Positions 16,643-23,342 of a stretch of DNA of 32,485 bases are shown one piece after another. The DNA is from an uncultured Pelagibacteraceae bacterium (GTDB taxonomy: Bacteria; Pseudomonadota; Alphaproteobacteria; Pelagibacterales; Pelagibacteraceae). Position 1 is the stretch's first letter. The number at the start of each line of letters is the position of its first letter. The stretch covers positions 1 to 32,485 of the forward strand of contig CACCIT010000007.1 in the NCBI GenBank assembly GCA_902546145.1. The letters run 5' to 3'. Both the position numbers and the translations under genes were made by a program. The notes beneath the pieces are model-generated. The model worked only from the letters and a program-made list of their open reading frames with translations, searched no databases and had not been told where the DNA came from.

Positions 16643-16810
16643 ATGGAAATAGAGGAAATAATTCCATCAATAGCTTTAATATTAATACTAATTCTAATTT
16701 TACCTAGCTTCATAAAATCAAACTTTAAGAAAAAAGTATTTTTTAAAAATTTAAGTATTTGGGGTGTCATTATAATTGTTCTTGTGATACTTCTATATTT
16801 TATCACTTAA
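16643..16810 (+). CDS. Small two-helix membrane protein, function unknown
   Basis: A 55-residue open frame, ATG at 16643 and TAA at 16808-16810, filling the space between dnaJ and dapB. Residues 8-24 (PSIALILILILILPSFI) and 38-54 (SIWGVIIIVLVILLYFI) are strongly hydrophobic and separated by a basic loop (KSNFKKKVFFKN). This predicts two membrane helices, probably with the loop in the cytoplasm. It starts 3 bases after the dnaJ stop, and its TAA shares one base with the dapB ATG, the spacing of a translationally coupled gene. I do not recognise the family. Fit into the operon and clean hydrophobic periodicity support it as real, but no homologue comparison was possible. Confidence 0.7.
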   Translation: MEIEEIIPSIALILILILILPSFIKSNFKKKVFFKNLSIWGVIIIVLVILLYFIT

Positions 16811-17586
16811 TGAAAAAAATTAATTTAGCTATTTCAGGATGCATGGGAAGGATGGGTCAACAACTCATAAAATCCTCAAAAAAAAATAAAAATTTTAAAC
16901 TAGTTACTCTTACAGAGAATAGATTAGTAAATAAAAAATTTAATGGAATTAAACCTGAATTAAATTCTGATAAAGCATTTAAAAAAACCGATGTAATTAT
17001 TGATTTCACAGTACCAATGTGTACGCTTGAAGTACTTAAAATAGCGTCAAAACTAAAAAAAAAAGTAGTAATTGGTACCACTGGATTTACTAGAGCCCAA
17101 GAAAATCAAATTAAAAAATATTCAAAGAAAATACCAATTTTAAAAGCTGGTAATATGAGCTTAGGTGTAAATTTATTGATGTATTTAACTGAGATTGCTT
17201 CAAAATCACTAAATGAAGAATACTTGAGTAAGATATTTGAAATACACCACAAACATAAAAAAGACTATCCATCAGGTACTGCTTTAATGCTAGGTAAAGG
17301 AATAGCAGATGGAAAAAATAAAAATTTATATAATTTAATTGGTAAAAAGTTCTTGAATAAAAAATCGTTTCCTTATGGAAAAAAGATTAATTTTAACTCT
17401 ATTAGAAAAGGTGAAATTATTGGTGAACATGAAGTAAAATTTTCAAGTGGAAAAGAAATAATTACTTTAAACCATGAGGCTTTTGATAGAGCACTTTACT
17501 CTGATGGAGCTTTAACTGCATCCGCATGGCTAATAAAGAAAAAACCAGGATTATATTCGATGAGAGATTTGCTTAACTTTTCATAA
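16810..17586 (+). CDS. dapB: 4-hydroxy-tetrahydrodipicolinate reductase
   Basis: A 258-residue DapB, making tetrahydrodipicolinate for lysine and meso-diaminopimelate (peptidoglycan). The frame is open from 16759, but the ATG at 16810 is chosen. It gives MKKINLAISGCMGRMGQQLI with the nucleotide-binding GxxGxxG at the N-terminus, and it overlaps the preceding stop by one base. Other motifs: VIGTTGF, AGNMSLGVNLL, and the active-site block EIHHKHKKDYPSGTAL with the catalytic His and Lys. GEHEVKFSS and the tetramerisation region follow. The length is slightly under the E. coli enzyme (273) and nothing essential looks missing. nth follows with a one-base stop/start overlap. Confidence 0.96.
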   Translation: MKKINLAISGCMGRMGQQLIKSSKKNKNFKLVTLTENRLVNKKFNGIKPELNSDKAFKKTDVIIDFTVPMCTLEVLKIASKLKKKVVIGTTGFTRAQENQIKKYSKKIPILKAGNMSLGVNLLMYLTEIASKSLNEEYLSKIFEIHHKHKKDYPSGTALMLGKGIADGKNKNLYNLIGKKFLNKKSFPYGKKINFNSIRKGEIIGEHEVKFSSGKEIITLNHEAFDRALYSDGALTASAWLIKKKPGLYSMRDLLNFS

Positions 17587-18239
17587 TGGATGAAAAACAA
17601 AAAGCAAAAATAATTATTAAGATTTTAAATAAAATTTATCCCAAAGCACCTGTTCCCTTAAAAAGTAAAAATACATTTACTTTATTGATTTCTGTATTGC
17701 TATCTGCTCAATGTACTGACGTAAATGTTAATAATGTGACTAAAAATATATATCCAAAATACTATAAACCTGAGCATTTTGTAAAATTAGGGAGAAAAAA
17801 AATTGAAAAATTAATTAAGAAGATTGGAATTTTTAGAGTTAAAGCCAAAAGTATTTATTTAATGTCAAAACAACTGTTAGAAAAACACAAGGGTAAAGTA
17901 CCTAAAACATTTGAAGAGCTCGAAAAACTACCTGGTGTAGGACACAAAACAGCAAGTGTTGTGATGTCTCAAGGTTTTGGATATCCAGCTTTTGCTGTTG
18001 ATACTCATATTCACAGACTTGCACAACGGTGGGGTTTAACAAATGGAAAAAATGTAGTTCAAACTGAAAAAGATTTAAAAAGAATATTTCCTAAAAAAAC
18101 CTGGTCCAAACTTCATCTCCAAATAATATTTTATGGCAGAGAATATTGTAAAGCTAGAGATTGTTATGGAGTGAGCTGCAAAATATGTACTACTTGCTAC
18201 CCAAATAGAAAAAAACCTGTTATTACCAAAAAAGCTTAA
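17586..18239 (+). CDS. nth: Endonuclease III (DNA glycosylase/AP lyase)
   Basis: A 217-residue Nth that excises oxidised pyrimidines in base-excision repair. The helix-hairpin-helix is LEKLPGVGHKTASVVM with catalytic K121, and the catalytic Asp is D139 in FAVDTHIHRLAQRW; both align with K120 and D138 of the E. coli enzyme. The C-terminal cluster cysteines are unusual. C188, C193, C198, C201 and C204 are present, so the usual C-x6-C-x2-C-x5-C spacing is absent; the closest reading is C-x9-C-x2-C-x2-C. A 4Fe-4S cluster is still plausible. The ATG overlaps the dapB stop by one base, and the next gene follows after one base. Confidence 0.93.
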   Translation: MDEKQKAKIIIKILNKIYPKAPVPLKSKNTFTLLISVLLSAQCTDVNVNNVTKNIYPKYYKPEHFVKLGRKKIEKLIKKIGIFRVKAKSIYLMSKQLLEKHKGKVPKTFEELEKLPGVGHKTASVVMSQGFGYPAFAVDTHIHRLAQRWGLTNGKNVVQTEKDLKRIFPKKTWSKLHLQIIFYGREYCKARDCYGVSCKICTTCYPNRKKPVITKKA

Positions 18240-18240
18240 C

Positions 18241-19170
18241 ATGAAAATTTTAGGAATAGGAAACGCTATAGTAGATGTCATTTGTAAAGTTGATGACAGT
18301 TTTATTGATCAAAACAATCTTACAAAAAGTACGATGAAATTATTTTTTAATGAAAATGAATTCAAAAACTTATTAACAAATCTAAAGATTGAAAAAACAG
18401 TTTCTGGGGGGTCTGTAGCAAACTCTATAGTTGGATTATCACAACTTGGCGATAAAGTTGGATTTATAGGCAAAGTTTCTGATGATGAATTTGGTAGTAG
18501 TTATGAAGAAGGATTAAAAAAAGAAAACGTAGAATATTTTTATTCAAAAAAAAAAGAGGAATTACCAACTGGAACATGTTTAATATTGGTAACACCAGAC
18601 TCAGAAAGAACTATGTGCACCTTCTTGGGTACGGCAGGAAAAATTAATGAAAATGATGTTAGTTCTAATGCTATTAAAAAATCTGAAATAATATTTTTAG
18701 AAGGTTATTTATGGGATGAGGGAGAGCCAAAAAAAGCATTTGATAAAGCAATAAATAATGCAAATAAAGTTGCAATGTCTCTTTCAGATCTATTTTGTGT
18801 GGATAGACACAAACCTCATTTTTTAAACTTAGTTAAAAACAAACTAGATATAACTTTTGCTAACGAGCAAGAAATAACATCTTTAATTGAAGCAAAAAAT
18901 TTCGAAGATGTTATAAACTTTTCAAAACAACTTAACAAGTTAGTCATTGTGACTAGAGGGGAAAAAGGTGCAGTTGCAGTCAATGGTGATGAAGTTGTTG
19001 AAAGTGATGTACAGAAAAATCTAAGAATTATTGATCTTACAGGTGCAGGAGATTTGTTTGCTGCAGGCTTTTTGCATGGATACATCAACAAATTATCTAT
19101 TAAAGAATGTCTTAAAAAAGGTACAGAAATGTCATCGAGAGTAATCCAACAAATTGGAGCAAGACTTTAA
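18241..19170 (+). CDS. PfkB-family kinase, adenosine-kinase-like
   Basis: A 309-residue ribokinase/PfkB-fold kinase. The N-terminus MKILGIGNAIVDVICKVDD and the substrate loop VSGGSVANSIVGLSQLGDKVGFIGKV are typical. The second PfkB signature, IDLTGAGDLFAAGFLHGY (about residues 262-279), holds the anion hole and catalytic Asp. The pattern NAIVDV, DRHK and FANEQE resembles the group annotated as adenosine kinase in alphaproteobacteria. A sugar or other nucleoside substrate cannot be excluded. It ends the plus-strand grpE-dnaK-dnaJ-dapB-nth run, and its stop is one base from that of the convergent ArfA-like gene. Confidence 0.85.
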   Translation: MKILGIGNAIVDVICKVDDSFIDQNNLTKSTMKLFFNENEFKNLLTNLKIEKTVSGGSVANSIVGLSQLGDKVGFIGKVSDDEFGSSYEEGLKKENVEYFYSKKKEELPTGTCLILVTPDSERTMCTFLGTAGKINENDVSSNAIKKSEIIFLEGYLWDEGEPKKAFDKAINNANKVAMSLSDLFCVDRHKPHFLNLVKNKLDITFANEQEITSLIEAKNFEDVINFSKQLNKLVIVTRGEKGAVAVNGDEVVESDVQKNLRIIDLTGAGDLFAAGFLHGYINKLSIKECLKKGTEMSSRVIQQIGARL

Positions 19171-19171
19171 A

Positions 19172-19291
19172 TTATCTTTTCTTTCTTTTAAAACTACCCT
19201 TACCTTTTTTTGGCTTAACTACTTTTGGTTTGTACTTTTTAGTAAATAAATCTTTAGCCATAAGATTTTTCTTATTTGATTTGATAGCCAT
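19172..19291 (-). CDS. arfA: ArfA-like alternative ribosome-rescue factor (39 residues)
   Basis: A very small basic protein: ATG at 19289-19291, stop at 19172-19174. The C-terminal half YKPKVVKPKKGKGSFKRK aligns without gaps to the functional core of E. coli ArfA (FRQRVEKNKKGKGSYMRK, recalled from memory). The segment KKGKGS is identical, and most other positions are conservative. ArfA places this basic tail in the empty mRNA channel of a stalled ribosome and recruits release factor 2 to free it. The upstream ATG is preferred over M11 (19261) because the ungapped match runs on to N9 (NLMAKDL). The gene starts inside the end of the regulator gene (20-base overlap) and ends two residues past the RK of the core, so it lacks the E. 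coli C-terminal extension. A basic ribosomal-type protein is the alternative. Confidence 0.72.
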   Translation of the reverse strand: MAIKSNKKNLMAKDLFTKKYKPKVVKPKKGKGSFKRKKR

Positions 19292-19835
19292 TTTTTCCAC
19301 TAATTATGAAATCTTTATCATTAAAGGTGTTTAAAATTTTTTTTCTCAATCGATAAATATGAGTTTCAACAGTATGGGTCTCTATATCAGACTGATAACT
19401 CCAAACCTTTTCCTGCAATTCATTAATACTGACGGGTTTATCTGATTTAGATAAATAAGTAATTGTATTAATTTCTTTCTCAGTCAACTTAATTTTATTA
19501 TCTTTTATTAACATCTCTCTAGAATTAAGGTCTATGATATAATTATTTACATTTACCTTGGACTGGCTGTTAAATTGTAATTTTAAAAATTCAATATTTA
19601 TTTTTTCAAGCAGCTTAAAAATATTAATTGGTCCATTATCTAAAACAAATTGATTATCTATGGCTGAATATTTTTTGTTTGAAATTACTAAATAATTAGT
19701 AAGATTTTTTACGGTGTCACTTAAATAATTCTCATTCTCTGCACAAATAATCTTAAAATTTAAATCTAAACCAAGTTCTTCAAGAATTTGATATAATCCA
19801 TTAAACTTATATATTATTAAATTTTGAACACTCAC
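19272..19835 (-). CDS. OmpR/PhoB-type winged-helix regulator with degenerate receiver
   Basis: A C-terminal Trans_reg_C winged helix (last 95 residues or so) is clear: LNSREMLIKDNKIKLTEKE, the recognition region HTVETHIYRLRKKI and the wing IISGKNGYQIK. The N-terminal 90 residues have the strand-helix pattern of a receiver (NLIIYKF, LVISNKK), but the Asp pair after strand 1 and the phosphoacceptor Asp at the end of strand 3 are not there. Phosphorylation control is therefore unlikely. There is no ATG; I chose GTG at 19833-19835 (MSVQNLIIYKF). A TTG at 19851-19853 would add six residues and overlap the divergent transpeptidase start. No sensor kinase is nearby. The target genes are unknown; the divergent neighbour is an obvious candidate. 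Confidence 0.8.
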   Translation of the reverse strand: MSVQNLIIYKFNGLYQILEELGLDLNFKIICAENENYLSDTVKNLTNYLVISNKKYSAIDNQFVLDNGPINIFKLLEKINIEFLKLQFNSQSKVNVNNYIIDLNSREMLIKDNKIKLTEKEINTITYLSKSDKPVSINELQEKVWSYQSDIETHTVETHIYRLRKKILNTFNDKDFIISGKNGYQIK

Positions 19836-19846
19836 ATACAGAGAAT

Positions 19847-20341
19847 ATGACAATTTTAGTAAAAAATAAACACACTCTTCAAATAGATGAATTTAAGTTT
19901 AAGTGTTGTATTGGAAAAAATGGTTCTACAAAAAGCAAAAAAGAGGGAGATAAAAAATCACCAAAAGGGACTTTTGAAATTGAAAATCTTTATTTTCGAA
20001 AAGATAGGATAGAAAAGCCATTAACTTTATTAAATTGTATACCAATTAAAAAAAGTATGGGTTGGTGCAACGATATTCGTTTTCCAAGAAAATATAACAA
20101 GCTTTTTAAAATAGAAAAAAGAATAAAACATGAAAAGTTAAAAAGAAAAGATTATAAATATGATTTACTTATTCCAATTAAATATAATTTTAAAAAACCA
20201 GTAACTGGTCTAGGTAGTTGTATTTTTATCCATCTAACTAAAGATTTTAAGCCTACAGCAGGATGTATTGCTTTAAAGAAAAAAGACTTTTTGATTTTGA
20301 TTAAATTAATAAAAAAAAATTCAAAAATAAAAATTTTTTAA
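19847..20341 (+). CDS. L,D-transpeptidase-fold (YkuD) protein without signal peptide
   Basis: A 164-residue protein of the short YkuD/ErfK-like group (COG3786 type). The substrate-side motif CCIGKNGSTKSKKEGDKKSP and the active-site block GSCIFIHLTKDFKPTAGCIAL are visible, with catalytic H129 and C140. L,D-transpeptidases cross-link peptidoglycan stems between diaminopimelate residues in the periplasm. Here the protein begins MTILVKNKHTLQIDEF with no signal peptide or membrane helix, as in other short members of this group, so either export is non-standard or the substrate is cytoplasmic. The ATG is 11 bases from the divergent regulator start. Its stop overlaps that of yggS by 4 bases. Confidence 0.85.
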   Translation: MTILVKNKHTLQIDEFKFKCCIGKNGSTKSKKEGDKKSPKGTFEIENLYFRKDRIEKPLTLLNCIPIKKSMGWCNDIRFPRKYNKLFKIEKRIKHEKLKRKDYKYDLLIPIKYNFKKPVTGLGSCIFIHLTKDFKPTAGCIALKKKDFLILIKLIKKNSKIKIF

Positions 20342-20997
20342 GATCTTTGACCAAAAATACTAGATCCAACTCTAACATATGTTGATAAATATTTTACAGC
20401 AGTGAGATAATCTGAGGACATTCCCATACTTAATTCTGTAAATCCAAGGTTTTTATTCAATTTATTCATCTCTTCAAAATAACTTTCTGGATCAAAATTT
20501 ATTGGAGGAATACACATCAAACCAATCAAATCTAAACCAATTTCTTTACAATATGAGGCTAGTTGACCTGTCTGAATTTTATTTACTCCTGATTTTTGAT
20601 CCTCATTGCCAATGTTAACCTGCAAAAATATTTTAATTTTTTTATTAATTTTATTTTGTTCGTCTGCAATTTTTTTTGCCAATTTTTGGCTATCTACAGA
20701 ATGAATGTAATCAAAAATTTGAACAGCATGCCTTACTTTGTTAGTTTGCAGTTTTCCAATCATGTGTAATTTTAACTTTGAATTAGTTTTTTTAACCTCG
20801 GCCCATTTTTCTAAAGCCTCTTGAACTTTATTTTCACCGTAATTTATGTGACCATGCTCAATAAGTGGTAATATTTTGTCTAATGTAAATGTTTTAGAAA
20901 CAGCAATAATTTTGGTGTGATTTGTAATATTTAATTTATTAATTTGGACTTTGATATTATTTTCAATGTCTAATAAATTTTTTATAATTCTGTGCAT
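20338..20997 (-). CDS. yggS: YggS/PLPBP, pyridoxal-phosphate homeostasis protein
   Basis: A 219-residue alanine-racemase-fold protein that binds PLP and buffers B6 and amino-acid pools; it has no racemase activity in studied members. The open frame starts at 21069, but the ATG at 20995-20997 gives the normal N-terminus (MHRIIKNLLDIENN). The PLP lysine is K35 in IIAVSKTFTLDKI. Other family motifs: HGHINYGENKVQEALEKW, HMIGKLQTNKVRHAV, VNIGNEDQKSGV, LMCIPP and LSMGMSSDYLTAV, the last of which holds the phosphate group. The start codon is 6 bases from the divergent ThiE-like start, and the 3' end overlaps the L,D-transpeptidase gene. Confidence 0.95.
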   Translation of the reverse strand: MHRIIKNLLDIENNIKVQINKLNITNHTKIIAVSKTFTLDKILPLIEHGHINYGENKVQEALEKWAEVKKTNSKLKLHMIGKLQTNKVRHAVQIFDYIHSVDSQKLAKKIADEQNKINKKIKIFLQVNIGNEDQKSGVNKIQTGQLASYCKEIGLDLIGLMCIPPINFDPESYFEEMNKLNKNLGFTELSMGMSSDYLTAVKYLSTYVRVGSSIFGQRS

Positions 20998-21003
20998 ATA
21001 GAT

Positions 21004-21522
21004 ATGATTCAAAAATATTACTTTATTAATAAATTTGACACAAATAATATAGATAAACAAGATAAACAAACTGCTATAATTTACAGAAACTATTTAACTA
21101 AAACGCCTGACCAAACTCTTATTTTGAAAATTAAGAAATATTGTAAAAAAAAGTCAATAAAGTTTTACCTTTCGAATAACATTAAATTAGCAATTAAATT
21201 TGATCTAGATGGTGCTTATATCCCCTCCTTTAATAAAAGCTTAAAACATTTAGCCTATTCTTATAAAAGAAATTTCAGAATTATTGGATCAGCTCACAAC
21301 CTTAGAGAAATTAGGACTAAAGAAATTCAAAATGTTAAGAAAATTTTTTTATCTTCATTGTTTAAAAAAAATAAAAATTTTCTAGGAATAAATAAATTTA
21401 AATTACTTTCTAAACTTACTAAAAAAAAGATTGTTGTACTTGGTGGAATTTCGAAAAAAAATATAAAAAAACTTTCTCTATTAAAAAAATCTGAATTTGC
21501 TGGAATAAATTATTTTGAATAA
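21004..21522 (+). CDS. ThiE/TenI-like TIM-barrel protein lacking thiamine-synthase active-site residues
   Basis: A 172-residue protein similar in outline to thiamine-phosphate synthase. IIYRNY corresponds to the VQLREK strand, FYLSNNIKLAIKFDLDGAYI to the LIINDRVDLALALGADGVHL segment, IIGSAHNLREI to the GxSxH segment, and IVVLGGISKKNI to the VVAIGGI phosphate loop. The Asp of NDR, the Asp after GVHLGQ and the Lys of REK are replaced, so classical ThiE catalysis is unlikely. Similar divergent ThiE-like proteins lie next to yggS in other alphaproteobacteria, as far as I recall. I took the ATG at 21004; a GTG at 20992 would overlap the yggS start. The function is unknown. Lys content is very high. 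Confidence 0.65.
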   Translation: MIQKYYFINKFDTNNIDKQDKQTAIIYRNYLTKTPDQTLILKIKKYCKKKSIKFYLSNNIKLAIKFDLDGAYIPSFNKSLKHLAYSYKRNFRIIGSAHNLREIRTKEIQNVKKIFLSSLFKKNKNFLGINKFKLLSKLTKKKIVVLGGISKKNIKKLSLLKKSEFAGINYFE

Positions 21523-21551
21523 AAAAAAGGCCCCTAAAAAGGGGCCCTTTA
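21522..21551 (-). terminator. Strong Rho-independent terminator of the porin gene
   Basis: GGCCCC (21529-21534) and GGGGCC (21541-21546) form a six-base G/C stem with the loop TAAAAA. Read on the minus strand it is followed by eight T residues (21521-21528), a textbook terminator 20 bases after the porin stop. Read on the plus strand it can also end the ThiE-like transcript, with only a short T run. It is the only strong intrinsic terminator seen in the window. Confidence 0.9.
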
Positions 21552-21571
21552 AAGTATTTATTTAAGCTAAA

Positions 21572-22555
21572 TTAGAATGCAAATGATGCACCAATAACCC
21601 ATAGCTCTCTGTCTTCTGTTGCTGCAGTAGTGTAACTAATGTTTTCTCCTTCTTGCATTTTACCAGTAAGTGTCATACCACCTGCTGTGTAAGATACACC
21701 AAATCCTGAAAACTCAGCCGCTACAGCACCTGAAGCACCATCAGTTACTTCTTCAGAACCATATGATAATGAAATTTCATCACTTAAAGTATATGAAATA
21801 CCGATTGCTTCCATATCTCTATCTGATGTGTTTGTTCCATGATCATACTCTAGCTCAGTAGCTGTTACAGTTATTGGACCATAAGCATAAGAAATTTTCC
21901 ATGCAGTAGCATCCGCTTCTACTGTAGTTGTATTATCTTCACCAGCACCATACGCAAGTGTTAAACCTTCAATACCTGTGTAAGTAGCAGACCATGAAGT
22001 TGATGATGATTGTCCTGCATCACCAGTTGGTGCATAAGATGCGTTTAATGCTAAACCATCTAATAATGAAGGAAGAGCGTAAGTGATCATATCATTAGAT
22101 CCTTTACCTGATTTTCTTTCATCAGCAGAAGCTTGGAAATTATCCCACATATCACCTGCAGCAGAACTATCCATAGCAGCAACCGCAGCACTTCCACCTT
22201 CACCGTGGAATGTTACAGTTCCTAAACCATCCATTCCAATAGAAACAGAATGATTATCAAATGGAGCATTACTTCCAGATACAGAAGTAGATGAGTTTGA
22301 AGTTGATTTAGTGTCATCACCTTGGTCGATTACGAAAGATAATGAAACATTCATTCCATTATCTAGTTCACCACCACCTGTGAAAGTAAGTTGGTTACCC
22401 ATGTACCAAGACTTACCACCTGAAGCAGCACCACCATTGATGTGCTCAAGGCCTACGCTTGCGCTACCAGATACAGACATTTCACCTGCATTTGCAGCAA
22501 CAGCAACTAGAGAACCTGCTAATGCAGAAACTCCGATTTTTTTAAATTTGTTCAT
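21572..22555 (-). CDS. Outer-membrane porin (16-stranded-barrel type)
   Basis: A 327-residue porin-like barrel. The signal peptide MNKFKKIGVSALAGSLVAVAANA is cleaved after A23 (ANA-GEM). The mature protein starts with EMSVSGSASVGLEHING and ends in a strand with terminal Phe (LWVIGASFAF), the outer-membrane assembly signal. It is rich in Gly, Ser, Thr and Ala with alternating hydrophobic strands, and less A+T-rich than its neighbours. It probably forms the main small-solute channel. The start is fixed by a near-perfect Shine-Dalgarno site (AAGGAG, 9 bases before the ATG). It is transcribed alone, ending at a strong terminator. These features suggest high expression. Substrate preference cannot be read from the sequence. 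Confidence 0.88.
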   Translation of the reverse strand: MNKFKKIGVSALAGSLVAVAANAGEMSVSGSASVGLEHINGGAASGGKSWYMGNQLTFTGGGELDNGMNVSLSFVIDQGDDTKSTSNSSTSVSGSNAPFDNHSVSIGMDGLGTVTFHGEGGSAAVAAMDSSAAGDMWDNFQASADERKSGKGSNDMITYALPSLLDGLALNASYAPTGDAGQSSSTSWSATYTGIEGLTLAYGAGEDNTTTVEADATAWKISYAYGPITVTATELEYDHGTNTSDRDMEAIGISYTLSDEISLSYGSEEVTDGASGAVAAEFSGFGVSYTAGGMTLTGKMQEGENISYTTAATEDRELWVIGASFAF

Positions 22556-22764
22556 ATTAATTACTCCTTAATTTAATTGTTAATTATTAATAATAAACAT
22601 TGCATAATTAGCATTATCAGAGAAAAATTGGTTGGGTTTAAACAATTTAATCAATAAAAGATATATATTGTTGTATTTTTACAACAGTAAAAAACCTTGA
22701 AAAATCTATATTTCTCTCAATATTACTGTATAGATGGATTATTTTTAACTAATTTAAAATCAAA
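22556..22764. promoter_or_regulatory. Divergent porin / DUF3576 regulatory region
   Basis: This 209-base spacer is the longest gene-free stretch in the window. On the minus strand it has the porin Shine-Dalgarno site (AAGGAG on that strand, about 22565-22570) and a possible -10 box GATAAT within TCTCTGATAATGC (about 22615-22620). On the plus strand TTGAAA (22697-22702) with TATTAC (22721-22726), 18 bases apart, is a weak candidate promoter for the lipoprotein-leuS operon. A 7-base-pair inverted repeat TGTTGTA-TTTT-TACAACA lies at 22669-22686. The layout makes this regulatory; the exact elements are uncertain. Confidence 0.45.
22669..22686. repeat. Short perfect inverted repeat (7-bp arms, TTTT loop)
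   Basis: TGTTGTA and TACAACA flank TTTT between the divergent porin and lipoprotein genes. It lies upstream of both likely transcripts, so it is more likely an operator or a chance palindrome than a terminator. It has no G/C-rich stem. Confidence 0.35.
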
Positions 22765-23328
22765 ATGCTAAGTTTTTTAAAACTCACCAAGTTATTCCTT
22801 TATTCAATAATTTTCTCATTATTACTTATTTCCTGCAAAGGACCCGATGGTAAATTTAAATTACCTGGTGGTGATGCTAGAAAATTTCCGGCTGATCCCG
22901 CTTTAAGAGTTAAAAAAAATCTTGAGGAAGGAAGAGGCTTTAAGGTTAATGATGTATTTAAAGGTCCTAAAGGAGGTGTATTCGATTTTGCAAGTTCTAA
23001 TGAACTTTGGAGAGCTTCATTAGATACGATCGATTTTATGCCTTTAAGTTCAGTGAACTATAGTGGTGGTATTATTATCACTGATTGGTATGCAGCTGAT
23101 CGAAGTTTAAGTAGTGAAAGTATAAAAATCTCAATCAGATTTTTAACAAATGAAATAAGGTCGGATGCTCTAGATATTAAAGTCTTTAATAGAAAATGTA
23201 ATAATATGTCTAATTGTGTAGTAAAAGAAATTAACGATGAGTTGGCTCCAGAATTAAAAAAACAAATATTAAAAAAAGCTACTTTGTATAAACAAGAAGC
23301 TCAGAATAAAGACAAAAAAAATAACTAA
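22765..23328 (+). CDS. DUF3576-type lipoprotein
   Basis: A 187-residue lipoprotein with signal peptide and lipobox LLISC (C24). The central block [37 protein letters not shown] matches the alphaproteobacterial DUF3576 family, which is typically encoded just before leuS, as here. A C-terminal helix rich in Lys and Gln follows. The role is unknown. The SELWRASL-like domain and lipid anchor recall BamC-type outer-membrane accessory proteins, but that is only a resemblance. It is first in a tight plus-strand run with leuS (14 bases), lptE and holA, with two of the four genes encoding envelope lipoproteins. Confidence 0.82.
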   Translation: MLSFLKLTKLFLYSIIFSLLLISCKGPDGKFKLPGGDARKFPADPALRVKKNLEEGRGFKVNDVFKGPKGGVFDFASSNELWRASLDTIDFMPLSSVNYSGGIIITDWYAADRSLSSESIKISIRFLTNEIRSDALDIKVFNRKCNNMSNCVVKEINDELAPELKKQILKKATLYKQEAQNKDKKNN

Positions 23329-23342
23329 TACCATCGATTAAA

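Noticed and set aside
19836-19853. TTG start for the regulator at 19853
   Set aside because: It would add six residues before the first beta strand and overlap the divergent gene start. GTG at 19835 gives a more usual N-terminus, though the choice is not certain.
20998-21069. Hydrophobic 24-residue N-terminal extension of YggS (start at 21069)
   Set aside because: YggS is cytoplasmic and starts near the ATG at 20997 in the family. The extension overlaps the ThiE-like gene and looks like its antisense shadow.
22636-22643. GTTTAAAC palindrome upstream of the porin
   Set aside because: Eight-base A/T-rich palindromes are expected by chance here, and no second copy or known operator resemblance was seen.
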